Shown one piece after another: positions 1-5,884 of a DNA stretch of 9,603 nucleotides. Within the stretch, counting starts at the first letter, position 1. Each line of letters starts with the position of its first letter. Source of the DNA: Deltaproteobacteria bacterium (GTDB lineage: Bacteria; Desulfobacterota; Binatia; Binatales; Binataceae); contig JAJYMR010000232.1 of assembly GCA_021786815.1 (NCBI GenBank), positions 1 through 9,603 on the forward strand, in the 5' to 3' direction. The notes under the pieces are model-generated. The model worked only from the letters and a program-made list of their open reading frames with translations. It had not been told where the DNA came from and searched no databases. Both the position numbers and the translations under genes were made by a program.

Positions 1-256
1 CGTCGTTGGTTGCTTCCTGCTCATCCAGACGCAGGGGCGCTGCAGCGTTGTCAGCCGCACAGTCTCGCCGTTGGTCGGCGAAGGCGCAGAACGCGACCAG
101 AGCAATAAGTGCAAACGGCATCATCAAGAGCAGGGCCGTGCTCAGGTAAAAGCCGCGCAACGTGCCGCTTCCGGAGGAGGAGAAGCATAGCGGACACGCC
201 CGCGCGAGGCCCGGAACGGACAACACGAGCGCAATTGACAATAGTATCCGGCGCAT
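1..256 (-). CDS. Small exported or membrane protein with a CPLC motif (3' end outside the window)
   Basis: An open frame starts at ATG 254-256 and runs off the left edge after 85 complete codons, so the C-terminus is missing. Residues 1-20 look like a signal peptide (basic MRR, a hydrophobic stretch, then LARA) with a type I cleavage site just before Cys21. The mature protein would begin with CPLC (residues 21-24). A second hydrophobic stretch (about 36-60, GFYLSTALLLMMPFALIAL) would anchor it in the membrane, followed by a charged tail. The start is supported by GGAGG (minus-strand sense of 265-269) eight bases upstream, and it lies 16 bases after the coxD stop, so it reads as the next gene of the cox operon. 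Small proteins with a CP(V/L)C motif and one membrane helix do occur beside cox and SCO genes, from memory. Their function is not established. A thiol-redox or copper-handling role in CuA assembly is inference from the two-cysteine motif and location only. Confidence 0.72.
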   Translation of the reverse strand, partial: MRRILLSIALVLSVPGLARACPLCFSSSGSGTLRGFYLSTALLLMMPFALIALVAFCAFADQRRDCAADNAAAPLRLDEQEATND

Positions 257-272
257 CACGTCCGCCTCCGGG

Positions 273-554
273 TCATCGGTGGAAAACGATATCCGGTATG
301 AGCGCGAGCAACATGCCGATTACCAGCAGAATGGGAATGCCGGCGATTGCATATATCAATACATGCTCGGCCTTGAGATGCATGTAGTTGCGCACCACGA
401 GGATCGCCTTGATCGCGGCCACCCCGAAGATGATGAAAAGCAGCGTCACGGTCGCCAGGTGAAGCGTGAATACGAACACTCCCGCGATCAGCAGTCCCAG
501 CAGCCATCCCCATATCGCCACGTAAGAGTGATCATCGCCAGCCATATTAATCAT
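273..554 (-). CDS. coxD: Cytochrome c oxidase subunit IV (prokaryotic COX4 type)
   Basis: A 93-residue, very hydrophobic protein with about three membrane helices (roughly residues 12-33, 36-55 and 66-88). The family pattern is visible: an N-terminal His and Tyr before a Trp-containing first helix, then VAAIKAILVVRNYMHLKAE in the middle, matching the K-A-x-L-V-x-x-x-[FY]-M-H-L-K block of small bacterial subunit IV proteins. It is an accessory membrane subunit of the oxidase and carries no metal centre. The ATG at 552-554 is chosen because GGAGAAGG (minus sense of 560-567) sits five bases upstream. The frame stays open further upstream, but that would overlap coxC without a family-like sequence. 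It lies 35 bases after the coxC stop and 16 bases before the CPLC protein start, so it is translated within the cox operon. Length is normal for the family. Confidence 0.9.
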   Translation of the reverse strand: MINMAGDDHSYVAIWGWLLGLLIAGVFVFTLHLATVTLLFIIFGVAAIKAILVVRNYMHLKAEHVLIYAIAGIPILLVIGMLLALIPDIVFHR

Positions 555-559
555 CGGTA

Positions 560-567
560 CCTTCTCC
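560..567 (-). promoter_or_regulatory. Ribosome binding site of coxD
   Basis: GGAGAAGG on the minus strand, five bases before the ATG at 552-554. It decides the start of coxD against an in-frame upstream extension that reads into the end of coxC. Confidence 0.7.
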
Positions 568-589
568 ACGTCCGCGAGATGCACCCTGG

Positions 590-1192
590 TCAGGAGAGAT
601 AAAGCAGCGGGAACAAGAATATCCAGACCACATCCACGAAATGCCAATACAGTCCTGCGTACTCGAGGCGCGCCTGCTTTCCGTCCCACAGATCGCCCCG
701 CACCGCCATCACAAAGAACGTCAGGTTGACCACGATCCCGGCGGTGACGTGCAGCGCATGAAGTCCGGTCATGCCGTAGTAGAACGACCAGAAAAGGCCC
801 GACGCCGGCGTGAACCCCTCACGCAGTTCCCCGGTGTACTCGAACGCCTTGATCCCGAGGAAGGCGACTCCCAACAGAACGGTAAGCAGAAGAAAAGTTG
901 CCGTCCGGCGGCGCCGATCCTGCCGTGACGCGCTCAGCGCAAGCGCCATCGTCAGGCTGCTCGTCAGCAGCACCGCAGTGTTTAACGTGCCGAGTTGCCA
1001 TCTGACGTGCGCGGCCTGCTCGGCCCATCCGCCATGGCTGATCCGAAGCAGCACATAGGAGGTTATGAGTCCGCCGAAAACCATGATTTCCGAGGCCAGA
1101 AGCCACCAGATGCCGATCTTGCCGATGGGGATGCTCCGAATCCCCTCGCTGTGCGGAGCATTGCGTGTCAGAACAGTGGCGGTCGAACTCAT
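590..1192 (-). CDS. coxC: Cytochrome c oxidase subunit III
   Basis: A 200-residue membrane protein of the short, five-helix subunit III type. Typical family marks are seen in order: SEIMVFGG with Glu35 in the first helix, LNTAVLLTSS at 70-79, KAFEY with Glu118, GLHALHV with His145 and His148, and YWHFVDVVW at 182-190 with His184 and Asp187. Subunit III binds no redox metal; in the family it stabilises subunit I and supports proton supply to the D channel. The ATG at 1190-1192 has GGAG (minus sense of 1201-1204) eight bases upstream. The gene begins 69 bases after the coxA stop and is followed by coxD. It is the canonical subunit III of the cluster, in contrast to the divergent paralogue at 3780-4487, because it keeps the conserved His and Asp of the last helix. 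Confidence 0.95.
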   Translation of the reverse strand: MSSTATVLTRNAPHSEGIRSIPIGKIGIWWLLASEIMVFGGLITSYVLLRISHGGWAEQAAHVRWQLGTLNTAVLLTSSLTMALALSASRQDRRRRTATFLLLTVLLGVAFLGIKAFEYTGELREGFTPASGLFWSFYYGMTGLHALHVTAGIVVNLTFFVMAVRGDLWDGKQARLEYAGLYWHFVDVVWIFLFPLLYLS

Positions 1193-1261
1193 TAGCCTGT
1201 CTCCGAATCCCTGCGCTTCGTTTCCGTTGAGTGACGCTGCGCCCCCGGGTGACGCGATGAC

Positions 1262-2977
1262 CTAATCCGCCGCCACGGCCACCGCCGGCGGTTCAGCCTG
1301 ATTCTGCGGCAGCCAGTCGTGCGTCTCGCCCGGCACGCTGTACTCGTACGGATCGCGATAGACGATGGGTTGCGTGGTGAAATTGCCGTGCGGCGGCGGC
1401 GAGTCAGTGGTCCATTCGAGCGTGTTTGCGCGCCACGGGTTCCTGCCCGCCGCCTTGCCGCGCGCAAGGCTCCAGACAAAGTTCACGAGGAACGGCAATT
1501 GAGCGAGCAGCAGGGCGACGGCGGCATAGGTTGCGATCACGTTGAGCGGTTGCAGGGGTCTCAGGAAGTTGTACGCCTCGAACGTGTAAACCCGGCGCGG
1601 CGCTCCGCCTATCCCAAGCAGGAATAGCGGTATGAAGACCGCGTTGAAGAAAATCATCGTCAGCCAGAAGTGCACCTTGCCCAGTGCGTCGTTCATCATC
1701 CGGCCGAACATCTTGGGATACCAGTAGTAGATTGCCGCGAACCCGCCAAAGATTACCGTCGGGAACAGCGTGTAATGGAAATGGGCGACTACAAAATAGG
1801 TACCGTGAAAGTATATGTCCGCGGCTTCCGAGCCGAGGAATATTCCCGTCACGCCGCCGACGATAAACGTCGCGAGTCCTCCGAGCGCAAACAGCATCGG
1901 CACCTCGAAACTTATCGAACCGCCCCACAGCGTCGCGATCATCGCAAACACGATTATTGCGAACGGCACCGAGATCAGGATCGTCGTGACGCTGAACGGC
2001 GCCGCGAGCCGCGGGTCCATCCCGCTTACGAACATGTGATGCGCCCAAACCACGAAGCTCAGAACGCCGGCCGCGATGGTCGAGTAAACGATAGTGCGGT
2101 AGCCGAAGATCGGCTCACGCGAGAAGACCGAAAAGATCTCGAGCATCGCGCCGAACCCGGGCAGCGCGACCACGTAAACCTCGGGATGGCCGAAGAACCA
2201 GAACAGATGCTCCCAAAGCAGCGGGTCACCGCCCTTGCCGGGCACGAAAAAGCCGGTGTGAAGGGTTCGGTCCAGAAACAGCATTATCGCGCCGCCAATA
2301 AGCGGTCCGACCGAGAGCAGGAAGATGACGCTCGCCGTGACCTGCATCCATATGATCAGCGGCAGCCGCCAAAACGTCATCCCCGGCGCGCGCATGTTTA
2401 TCGCAGTGGTCAGAAAATTCACGCCGCCCATCAAGAAGGATGCGAACTCGAGCGCGAGCGCAATTAGCCAGAGGTTAATCCCCCAATAGGCCCCTGTGTA
2501 CTTAGGAACGTCCGAGAGCGGCACATAACCCGTCCATCCGGCCGGGCTCGCACCGCCGGAAACGAAGAAAGAGCTGAGCAACACCAGCGAGGCGACGAAA
2601 AGAGTCCACACCGACAGCCGGTTCAGCCGAGGGAAGGCCATATCCCCGGCCCCAACCATCAGCGGGATCAGAAAGTTGCCCATCGCGCCCAACAACAACG
2701 GCATCGCGACGAAAAACACCATGATCGTGCCGTGCATCGTAACGAACGCGTTGTACGAGTCCGGACCGACGAAGCCCCATCCCGCCACCGGCTTCTCCGG
2801 CCAGGCAAGCTGGGAGCGGATCAGATAACTCAACAGCCCTCCCACCAGCGCCATGAAGGCCGAGATGCCAAGATATTGCTTCGCTATCGTCTTATGATCG
2901 GTTGAGAATACATACTGCCGCCAGAAGCCCGGCGTCGCGTGAGTGCTGCCTGCGATTGCTGTTGACGTCGTTTCCAT
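1262..2977 (-). CDS. coxA: Cytochrome c oxidase subunit I (catalytic, A-type) with non-canonical K channel
   Basis: A catalytic heme-copper oxidase subunit of about 572 residues (numbered from GTG 2980) with about 12 membrane helices. All metal ligands are present: His83 (MHGT) and His402 for heme a, His400 for heme a3, and His265, His314 and His315 for CuB. GHPEVY has Glu267 (family A1 Glu) and Tyr269 (cross-linked Tyr). The D-channel residues Asp113, Asn102, Asn120 and Asn188 are kept, as is the Arg pair 462-463. Odd points: the helix after AHHMF reads SVPFAIIVFAM where the family has IPTGxKxFSW, so the K-channel Thr and Lys are Phe340 and Ile343. The Ser after LPGFG is Leu280, and the Mg-site Asp is Gly393 (FHGTYFVVAHFHY). 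Start: GTG 2978-2980 and ATG 2975-2977 are adjacent codons; GAGGGA (minus sense of 2986-2991) is eight bases from the ATG and five from the GTG. The ATG start, giving 571 residues, is used here. The GAGGGA site overlaps the coxB stop, which suggests translational coupling. Confidence 0.95.
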   Translation of the reverse strand: METTSTAIAGSTHATPGFWRQYVFSTDHKTIAKQYLGISAFMALVGGLLSYLIRSQLAWPEKPVAGWGFVGPDSYNAFVTMHGTIMVFFVAMPLLLGAMGNFLIPLMVGAGDMAFPRLNRLSVWTLFVASLVLLSSFFVSGGASPAGWTGYVPLSDVPKYTGAYWGINLWLIALALEFASFLMGGVNFLTTAINMRAPGMTFWRLPLIIWMQVTASVIFLLSVGPLIGGAIMLFLDRTLHTGFFVPGKGGDPLLWEHLFWFFGHPEVYVVALPGFGAMLEIFSVFSREPIFGYRTIVYSTIAAGVLSFVVWAHHMFVSGMDPRLAAPFSVTTILISVPFAIIVFAMIATLWGGSISFEVPMLFALGGLATFIVGGVTGIFLGSEAADIYFHGTYFVVAHFHYTLFPTVIFGGFAAIYYWYPKMFGRMMNDALGKVHFWLTMIFFNAVFIPLFLLGIGGAPRRVYTFEAYNFLRPLQPLNVIATYAAVALLLAQLPFLVNFVWSLARGKAAGRNPWRANTLEWTTDSPPPHGNFTTQPIVYRDPYEYSVPGETHDWLPQNQAEPPAVAVAAD

Positions 2978-2989
2978 CACGAGCTTCCC

Positions 2990-3703
2990 TCAACCTTTGT
3001 TCGCTTGTGCCGATACCTTGCCGCTTCCGGCCGCGGCGGAAGGCCAGGTTTTGTGCAGCCACGCCGCGTAATCCTTCGAATCCTGCACCATTACGGTGCC
3101 GCGCATGTCGAAGTGGGCGTCGCCGCACAACTCCGAGCAGCCCAGCTCGTAGGTTCCCGGCGTGCGGCTTTCGAACCATGCGTCGATCGTGCGTCCCGGC
3201 ACGACGTCCTGCCTGAAGCGGAAGTTCGGGATGAAGAGGCTGTGGATGACGTCCTTGGAGCGGAGAATCAGCTCAACCGGCCTGCCCGCGGGCACGTGCA
3301 GTTCGTTGATCAGCGTGACGTCGTCCGGAGTCCCGAATTTCCCGTCCGGCCCCGGATAGGTGAACTTCCAGGCGAATCTTTCGGCTGTAACCTGGACCTG
3401 CACGGCGTTGGCGGGCAGTGTCTCCTTCACCAGATGCCAGGTGCTCGCGCCGGATGCGTCGATTCCGAGGTCGAGGCACAGCACGACCGCCGCGGGAATC
3501 AGGATCCACGCCGCCTGGCGGGCCGTCTCACCGCGCTTGTAGAAAGCGCTGCGGCCACGCTTGCGGCGGTAGCGCAGGGCGAAAAACACCAGCAGGCCTT
3601 CAGCCGCCAGGAACCAGGCGCCGACGATGTAGTAAATCAGACTAATCGTCGAATCTACGGAGCCACCGAAAGTTGATACATTGTGCGGAAGCCAGCTAAG
3701 CAT
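2990..3703 (-). CDS. coxB: Cytochrome c oxidase subunit II with CuA site
   Basis: A 237-residue protein: two membrane helices (about 18-43 and 63-81) followed by a periplasmic cupredoxin domain. The CuA ligands are complete: His154 in KDVIHS, then CSELCGDAHFDM giving Cys189, Glu191, Cys193, His197 and Met200. CuA accepts electrons from cytochrome c and passes them to heme a in CoxA. No fused cytochrome c domain follows, since the protein ends 37 residues after the last ligand. Odd points: the electron-entry region reads ERFAWKF, so the usual first Trp of the QWYW motif is Phe110; a Gly/Asp-rich stretch PGPDGKFGTPDD follows at 117-128; and the helix II position of the K-channel Glu is Gln63. 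The ATG at 3701-3703 has only GAGG two bases upstream, while a perfect AAGGAGGT lies 29 bases upstream. An in-frame TGA rules out a longer protein. Its stop lies nine bases before the GTG start option of coxA (2980) and twelve before the ATG option (2977). Confidence 0.95.
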   Translation of the reverse strand: MLSWLPHNVSTFGGSVDSTISLIYYIVGAWFLAAEGLLVFFALRYRRKRGRSAFYKRGETARQAAWILIPAAVVLCLDLGIDASGASTWHLVKETLPANAVQVQVTAERFAWKFTYPGPDGKFGTPDDVTLINELHVPAGRPVELILRSKDVIHSLFIPNFRFRQDVVPGRTIDAWFESRTPGTYELGCSELCGDAHFDMRGTVMVQDSKDYAAWLHKTWPSAAAGSGKVSAQANKG

Positions 3704-3718
3704 CGCCTCTACTCAACA

Positions 3719-3761
3719 GGGCAGTCCTGCCCACCTCCTTGCGGCTAACCGGGCGAGCCGC
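3719..3761 (-). promoter_or_regulatory. Structured leader of coxB: displaced Shine-Dalgarno between two inverted repeats
   Basis: Within the 76 bases between the subunit III paralogue and coxB, the minus strand carries AAGGAGGT (3733-3740), a full match to the anti-Shine-Dalgarno sequence but 29 bases from the coxB ATG. It is bounded directly on one side by a 6-bp inverted repeat with a 9-base loop (GCGGCT at 3741-3746 and AGCCGC at 3756-3761). On the other side is a near-palindrome, GGGCAG TC CTGCCC, at 3719-3732. No T-run follows either repeat, so neither is a terminator. A role as ribosome standby site or mRNA processing or translation control is inference. Confidence 0.4.
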
Positions 3762-3779
3762 CCCTTGTATCCTTTTTCC

Positions 3780-4487
3780 TCACGGCAGGTACACCAGCAC
3801 GAAAAGGACCGGCCATACCGCGCAAACGAAATACCAGTAGAGTGAGAACGCCTCGACGGCCGCGAGGCGCGATCGAACGCGGTCGCGCGAAGTCCGGCTC
3901 GCCAGCCACAGCAACCAGAGAACCGCGAACGTGACGTGCAGGGCGTGAAGGCCGATCAGCGTGTAAAAGGTCGCGCCGTACATGCCGCTGGTCAGCCTGA
4001 GGCCGTGCGCAATTAGCCGAACCCATTCGCTGCCCTGAACAGCCAGGAAAGTCGCGCCCAGCAATCCGGTCAGCGCGAGACGGCGCCTGAAGACGGCCTG
4101 GTTTCCGTCCCGCGCGGCCCCAACCGCGCCCCTCATCGTGACCAAGCTGCCGAGAAGCACAACCGTGTTGAGCGAGGTTACAAAGAGCGGAAGCCGTGGT
4201 AGGCCCGGCGGAGGCCAAAATGCCGCTCCAAGCCTATAGACCACGAACGCCCCGATGAGCCCGGTGAAGATCATCGCCTCCGCGGCTATAAGGATCATCA
4301 CCGCCAGGCGGCTATTGCGCACGGCTTGCTCGACGCCGGTCGCGGGAAGCGGCCGCGCCGAAAACGCGGGCCGCCCGCGCCGCGCCAATCCTTCGTTGGA
4401 AGCCGAGGGCGACCAGCCGCTCCCGGACTGCATGCGGCCGTTCACCGCGCTGACGTCATAGATGTTCAAATGCGTCCCGGCTCCCAC
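3780..4487 (-). CDS. Divergent cytochrome c oxidase subunit III paralogue
   Basis: A membrane protein of up to 235 residues with the subunit III fold. It shows the first-helix Glu70 (IAAEAMIFTG), SLNTVVLLGS at 105-114, QGSEW with Glu154, FYTLIGLHALHV with His181 and His184, and a final helix YWYFVCAVWPVLF at 217-229. In that last helix the near-invariant His and Asp of YWHFVD are Tyr219 and Cys222, so it has diverged from the canonical coxC downstream. The first 60 or so residues are hydrophilic and Arg/Ala/Ser-rich. The start is uncertain: the longest frame begins at GTG 4485-4487, with ATG at 4431-4433 as an alternative and no clear Shine-Dalgarno for either. It is the first gene of the cox cluster, 40 bases after the LLM gene stop and 76 bases before coxB. 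It could be a second structural subunit, a regulator-like or assembly subunit, or the partner of an alternative complex; the sequence does not decide. Confidence 0.88.
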   Translation of the reverse strand: MGAGTHLNIYDVSAVNGRMQSGSGWSPSASNEGLARRGRPAFSARPLPATGVEQAVRNSRLAVMILIAAEAMIFTGLIGAFVVYRLGAAFWPPPGLPRLPLFVTSLNTVVLLGSLVTMRGAVGAARDGNQAVFRRRLALTGLLGATFLAVQGSEWVRLIAHGLRLTSGMYGATFYTLIGLHALHVTFAVLWLLWLASRTSRDRVRSRLAAVEAFSLYWYFVCAVWPVLFVLVYLP

Positions 4488-4527
4488 TTCGCGTTCGGAT
4501 GTCCGTCTCGACCCGAAGCAGCCCCTC

Positions 4528-5628
4528 TTATTTCGCCGCCTGTGCCGCAGTCGCGGCGTAAGCCGCCGCGCCGCCCTTTTTGAAGTGCGGAATCACGTAC
4601 TTGTGCATGAGTTCCATGCTCCTGAGGACCTTGCGATGGTCCAGGCCGCCGAGCCGCGTCCAGCACAGGAACAGGCTCACGCCGAAGCGCTCGCTGACCT
4701 TCTGGATCTGCTCGACGCAGTAGTCGCGATCGCCGCATATAACCGCGCCGGCTTCCAGCAACTGATCCCACGTGATGTGGGCGGCGAGGTCGCGCGTCTT
4801 CGTGTACAGCTCGTAGCCGTGGATTGGCCCCTGTCCGACCGGCGGCGCAACGTATTTCGAGATCGTCCTGTAGTACCAGAGCACCGGATCGGCGAACTCG
4901 CGGCGCGCCTGCTCGGTGGTTTCGGCGCAATAGACCATGCACAGGGCGCCGATCCTTCGAGTCGCGGGATCGTAGCCGCCGGCGCGCAGCGCGTTGCGGT
5001 ACTTGACGATCAAATCGTCGGCGGCCTTGCCCTGGAAGCCGAAGACCGGAGCGCACAGCAAGTTGAATCCCCACTTTCCCACCATCGGGAAGGTCGCCTC
5101 GGAGAGGCTTGCAATCCATACCGGCGGATGCGGTTTCTGCAGCGGCTTGGGCCGCACCGGCTGGTCCACGAACTGGTAGTGGACGCCCTTGAAGTTGACC
5201 CGCTCCTGGGTCCACGCCTGCAGGATGATTTCGAGCGATTCGTTGAAGATGCCGCGTGATTTGGTCTGGTCGATCTGGAAGCCCTGGAACTCGTTGGGCT
5301 GATAGCCGCGTCCCACTCCGAAATCCACCCGGCCCCCGCTCATCAGGTCGAGCATCGCGTAATCCTCGGCAAGCCGAATCGGATGGTTGAAGGGCAGCAC
5401 CACCACCCCGGTGCCGAGCCTGATCCGCTTGGTCACCGACGCCATGGCAGCGAGCGTAACCGCGGGCGACGCGCAGTAGCCGTACTCGGTGAAATGATGC
5501 TCGGCGGGCCAGATCGAATCGAAACCCAGGTCTTCGGCCGCACGCATGAGGTCGAACTGTTCCCTGACGATCTGCTCCTCGGTCTTGCCGATCGGATTCT
5601 CAAACAGGTGCAGCATCCCAAATTCCAT
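4528..5628 (-). CDS. LLM class (luciferase-like) flavin-dependent oxidoreductase
   Basis: A 366-residue protein of the bacterial luciferase-like superfamily, a TIM-barrel enzyme using FMNH2 or F420 to oxidise or reduce an organic substrate. The family marks are PAEHHF (41-46, with the active-site His pair), the strand RIRLGTGVVVLP (68-79) leading into NHPIRLAEDYAMLD (81-94), SGGRVDFGVGRG (97-108), and ICGDRDYCVEQI near 297-309, which matches the usual GDPxxVxExI block. Length is typical. No signal peptide is seen, so it should be cytoplasmic. The ATG at 5626-5628 is chosen because AGAGGAG (minus sense of 5637-5643) is eight bases upstream and MEFGMLHLFENP is a typical family start; a longer frame to 5682 is Arg-rich and unlike the family. 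Substrate and flavin (FMN or F420) cannot be told. The stop is only 40 bases from the first cox gene. Confidence 0.92.
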   Translation of the reverse strand: MEFGMLHLFENPIGKTEEQIVREQFDLMRAAEDLGFDSIWPAEHHFTEYGYCASPAVTLAAMASVTKRIRLGTGVVVLPFNHPIRLAEDYAMLDLMSGGRVDFGVGRGYQPNEFQGFQIDQTKSRGIFNESLEIILQAWTQERVNFKGVHYQFVDQPVRPKPLQKPHPPVWIASLSEATFPMVGKWGFNLLCAPVFGFQGKAADDLIVKYRNALRAGGYDPATRRIGALCMVYCAETTEQARREFADPVLWYYRTISKYVAPPVGQGPIHGYELYTKTRDLAAHITWDQLLEAGAVICGDRDYCVEQIQKVSERFGVSLFLCWTRLGGLDHRKVLRSMELMHKYVIPHFKKGGAAAYAATAAQAAK

Positions 5629-5636
5629 GGCGTGTT

Positions 5637-5643
5637 CTCCTCT
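5637..5643 (-). promoter_or_regulatory. Ribosome binding site of the LLM gene
   Basis: AGAGGAG on the minus strand, eight bases before the ATG at 5626-5628. It supports that ATG over the in-frame start at 5682. Confidence 0.7.
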
Positions 5644-5701
5644 TCGCGGCCTGCCACGAACCGAGAAAAAGCGGCTCCGCAAATGTTCGAAATTGACCTA
5701 A

Positions 5702-5740
5702 CAGCGCACGTGCACGTACACCCCAAGCAAGCGTGCGCTG
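5702..5740. repeat. 9-bp inverted repeat upstream of the LLM gene (possible operator)
   Basis: CAGCGCACG at 5702-5710 is the exact reverse complement of CGTGCGCTG at 5732-5740, with a 21-base spacer. The left arm overlaps a perfect 10-bp palindrome, ACGTGCACGT, at 5708-5717. The element sits about 75-110 bases upstream of the LLM start. Its position suits a regulator binding site, but the GC-rich composition makes chance repeats fairly common. Confidence 0.4.
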
Positions 5741-5863
5741 CGATTCGCGCAAGCATGCATCGTGCCTTTTCGAAACAACTGGCGCGAATGAGGCCAAAAT
5801 CGTCGCGCAGCGTCTGCGGGCGATTCAAAGCCGATGTTTAATCAAGCGAAGATTGGTCAAAGC

Positions 5864-5884
5864 TAAAAATGGCGCGAAAGCGCC
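5864..5884 (-). terminator. Rho-independent terminator after the FAD oxidoreductase gene
   Basis: On the minus strand a perfect 5-bp GC stem GGCGC-TTTC-GCGCC (5871-5884) is followed at once by ATTTTTAG. It lies about 90 bases after the stop of the FAD oxidoreductase, which is transcribed in the same direction. The stem is short but all G-C, and the T-run is five long. On the plus strand the same stem has a GAAA tetraloop but no following T-run, so the minus orientation is preferred. Confidence 0.6.

Noticed and set aside
1670..2467. Plus-strand open frame of 265 codons antisense to coxA
   Set aside because: It mirrors the coxA codons, is rich in Arg, His, Glu and Gln without any recognisable motif, and coxA is certain on the other strand.
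3005..3676. Plus-strand open frame of 223 codons antisense to coxB
   Set aside because: It is a shadow of a GC-rich gene, with no family features or suitable ribosome site.
3694..3732. Short leader peptide using AAGGAGGT before coxB
   Set aside because: The only nearby GTG (3732-3734) overlaps the ribosome site itself and gives just 12 codons ending in coxB; a real product is unlikely.
4462..5259. Plus-strand open frame of 265 codons over the LLM gene
   Set aside because: It is antisense to a well-supported luciferase-like gene and contains no motif of its own.
5629..5682. In-frame N-terminal extension of the LLM protein
   Set aside because: The extra 18 residues are Arg-rich and lie over the AGAGGAG ribosome site that serves the ATG at 5628.
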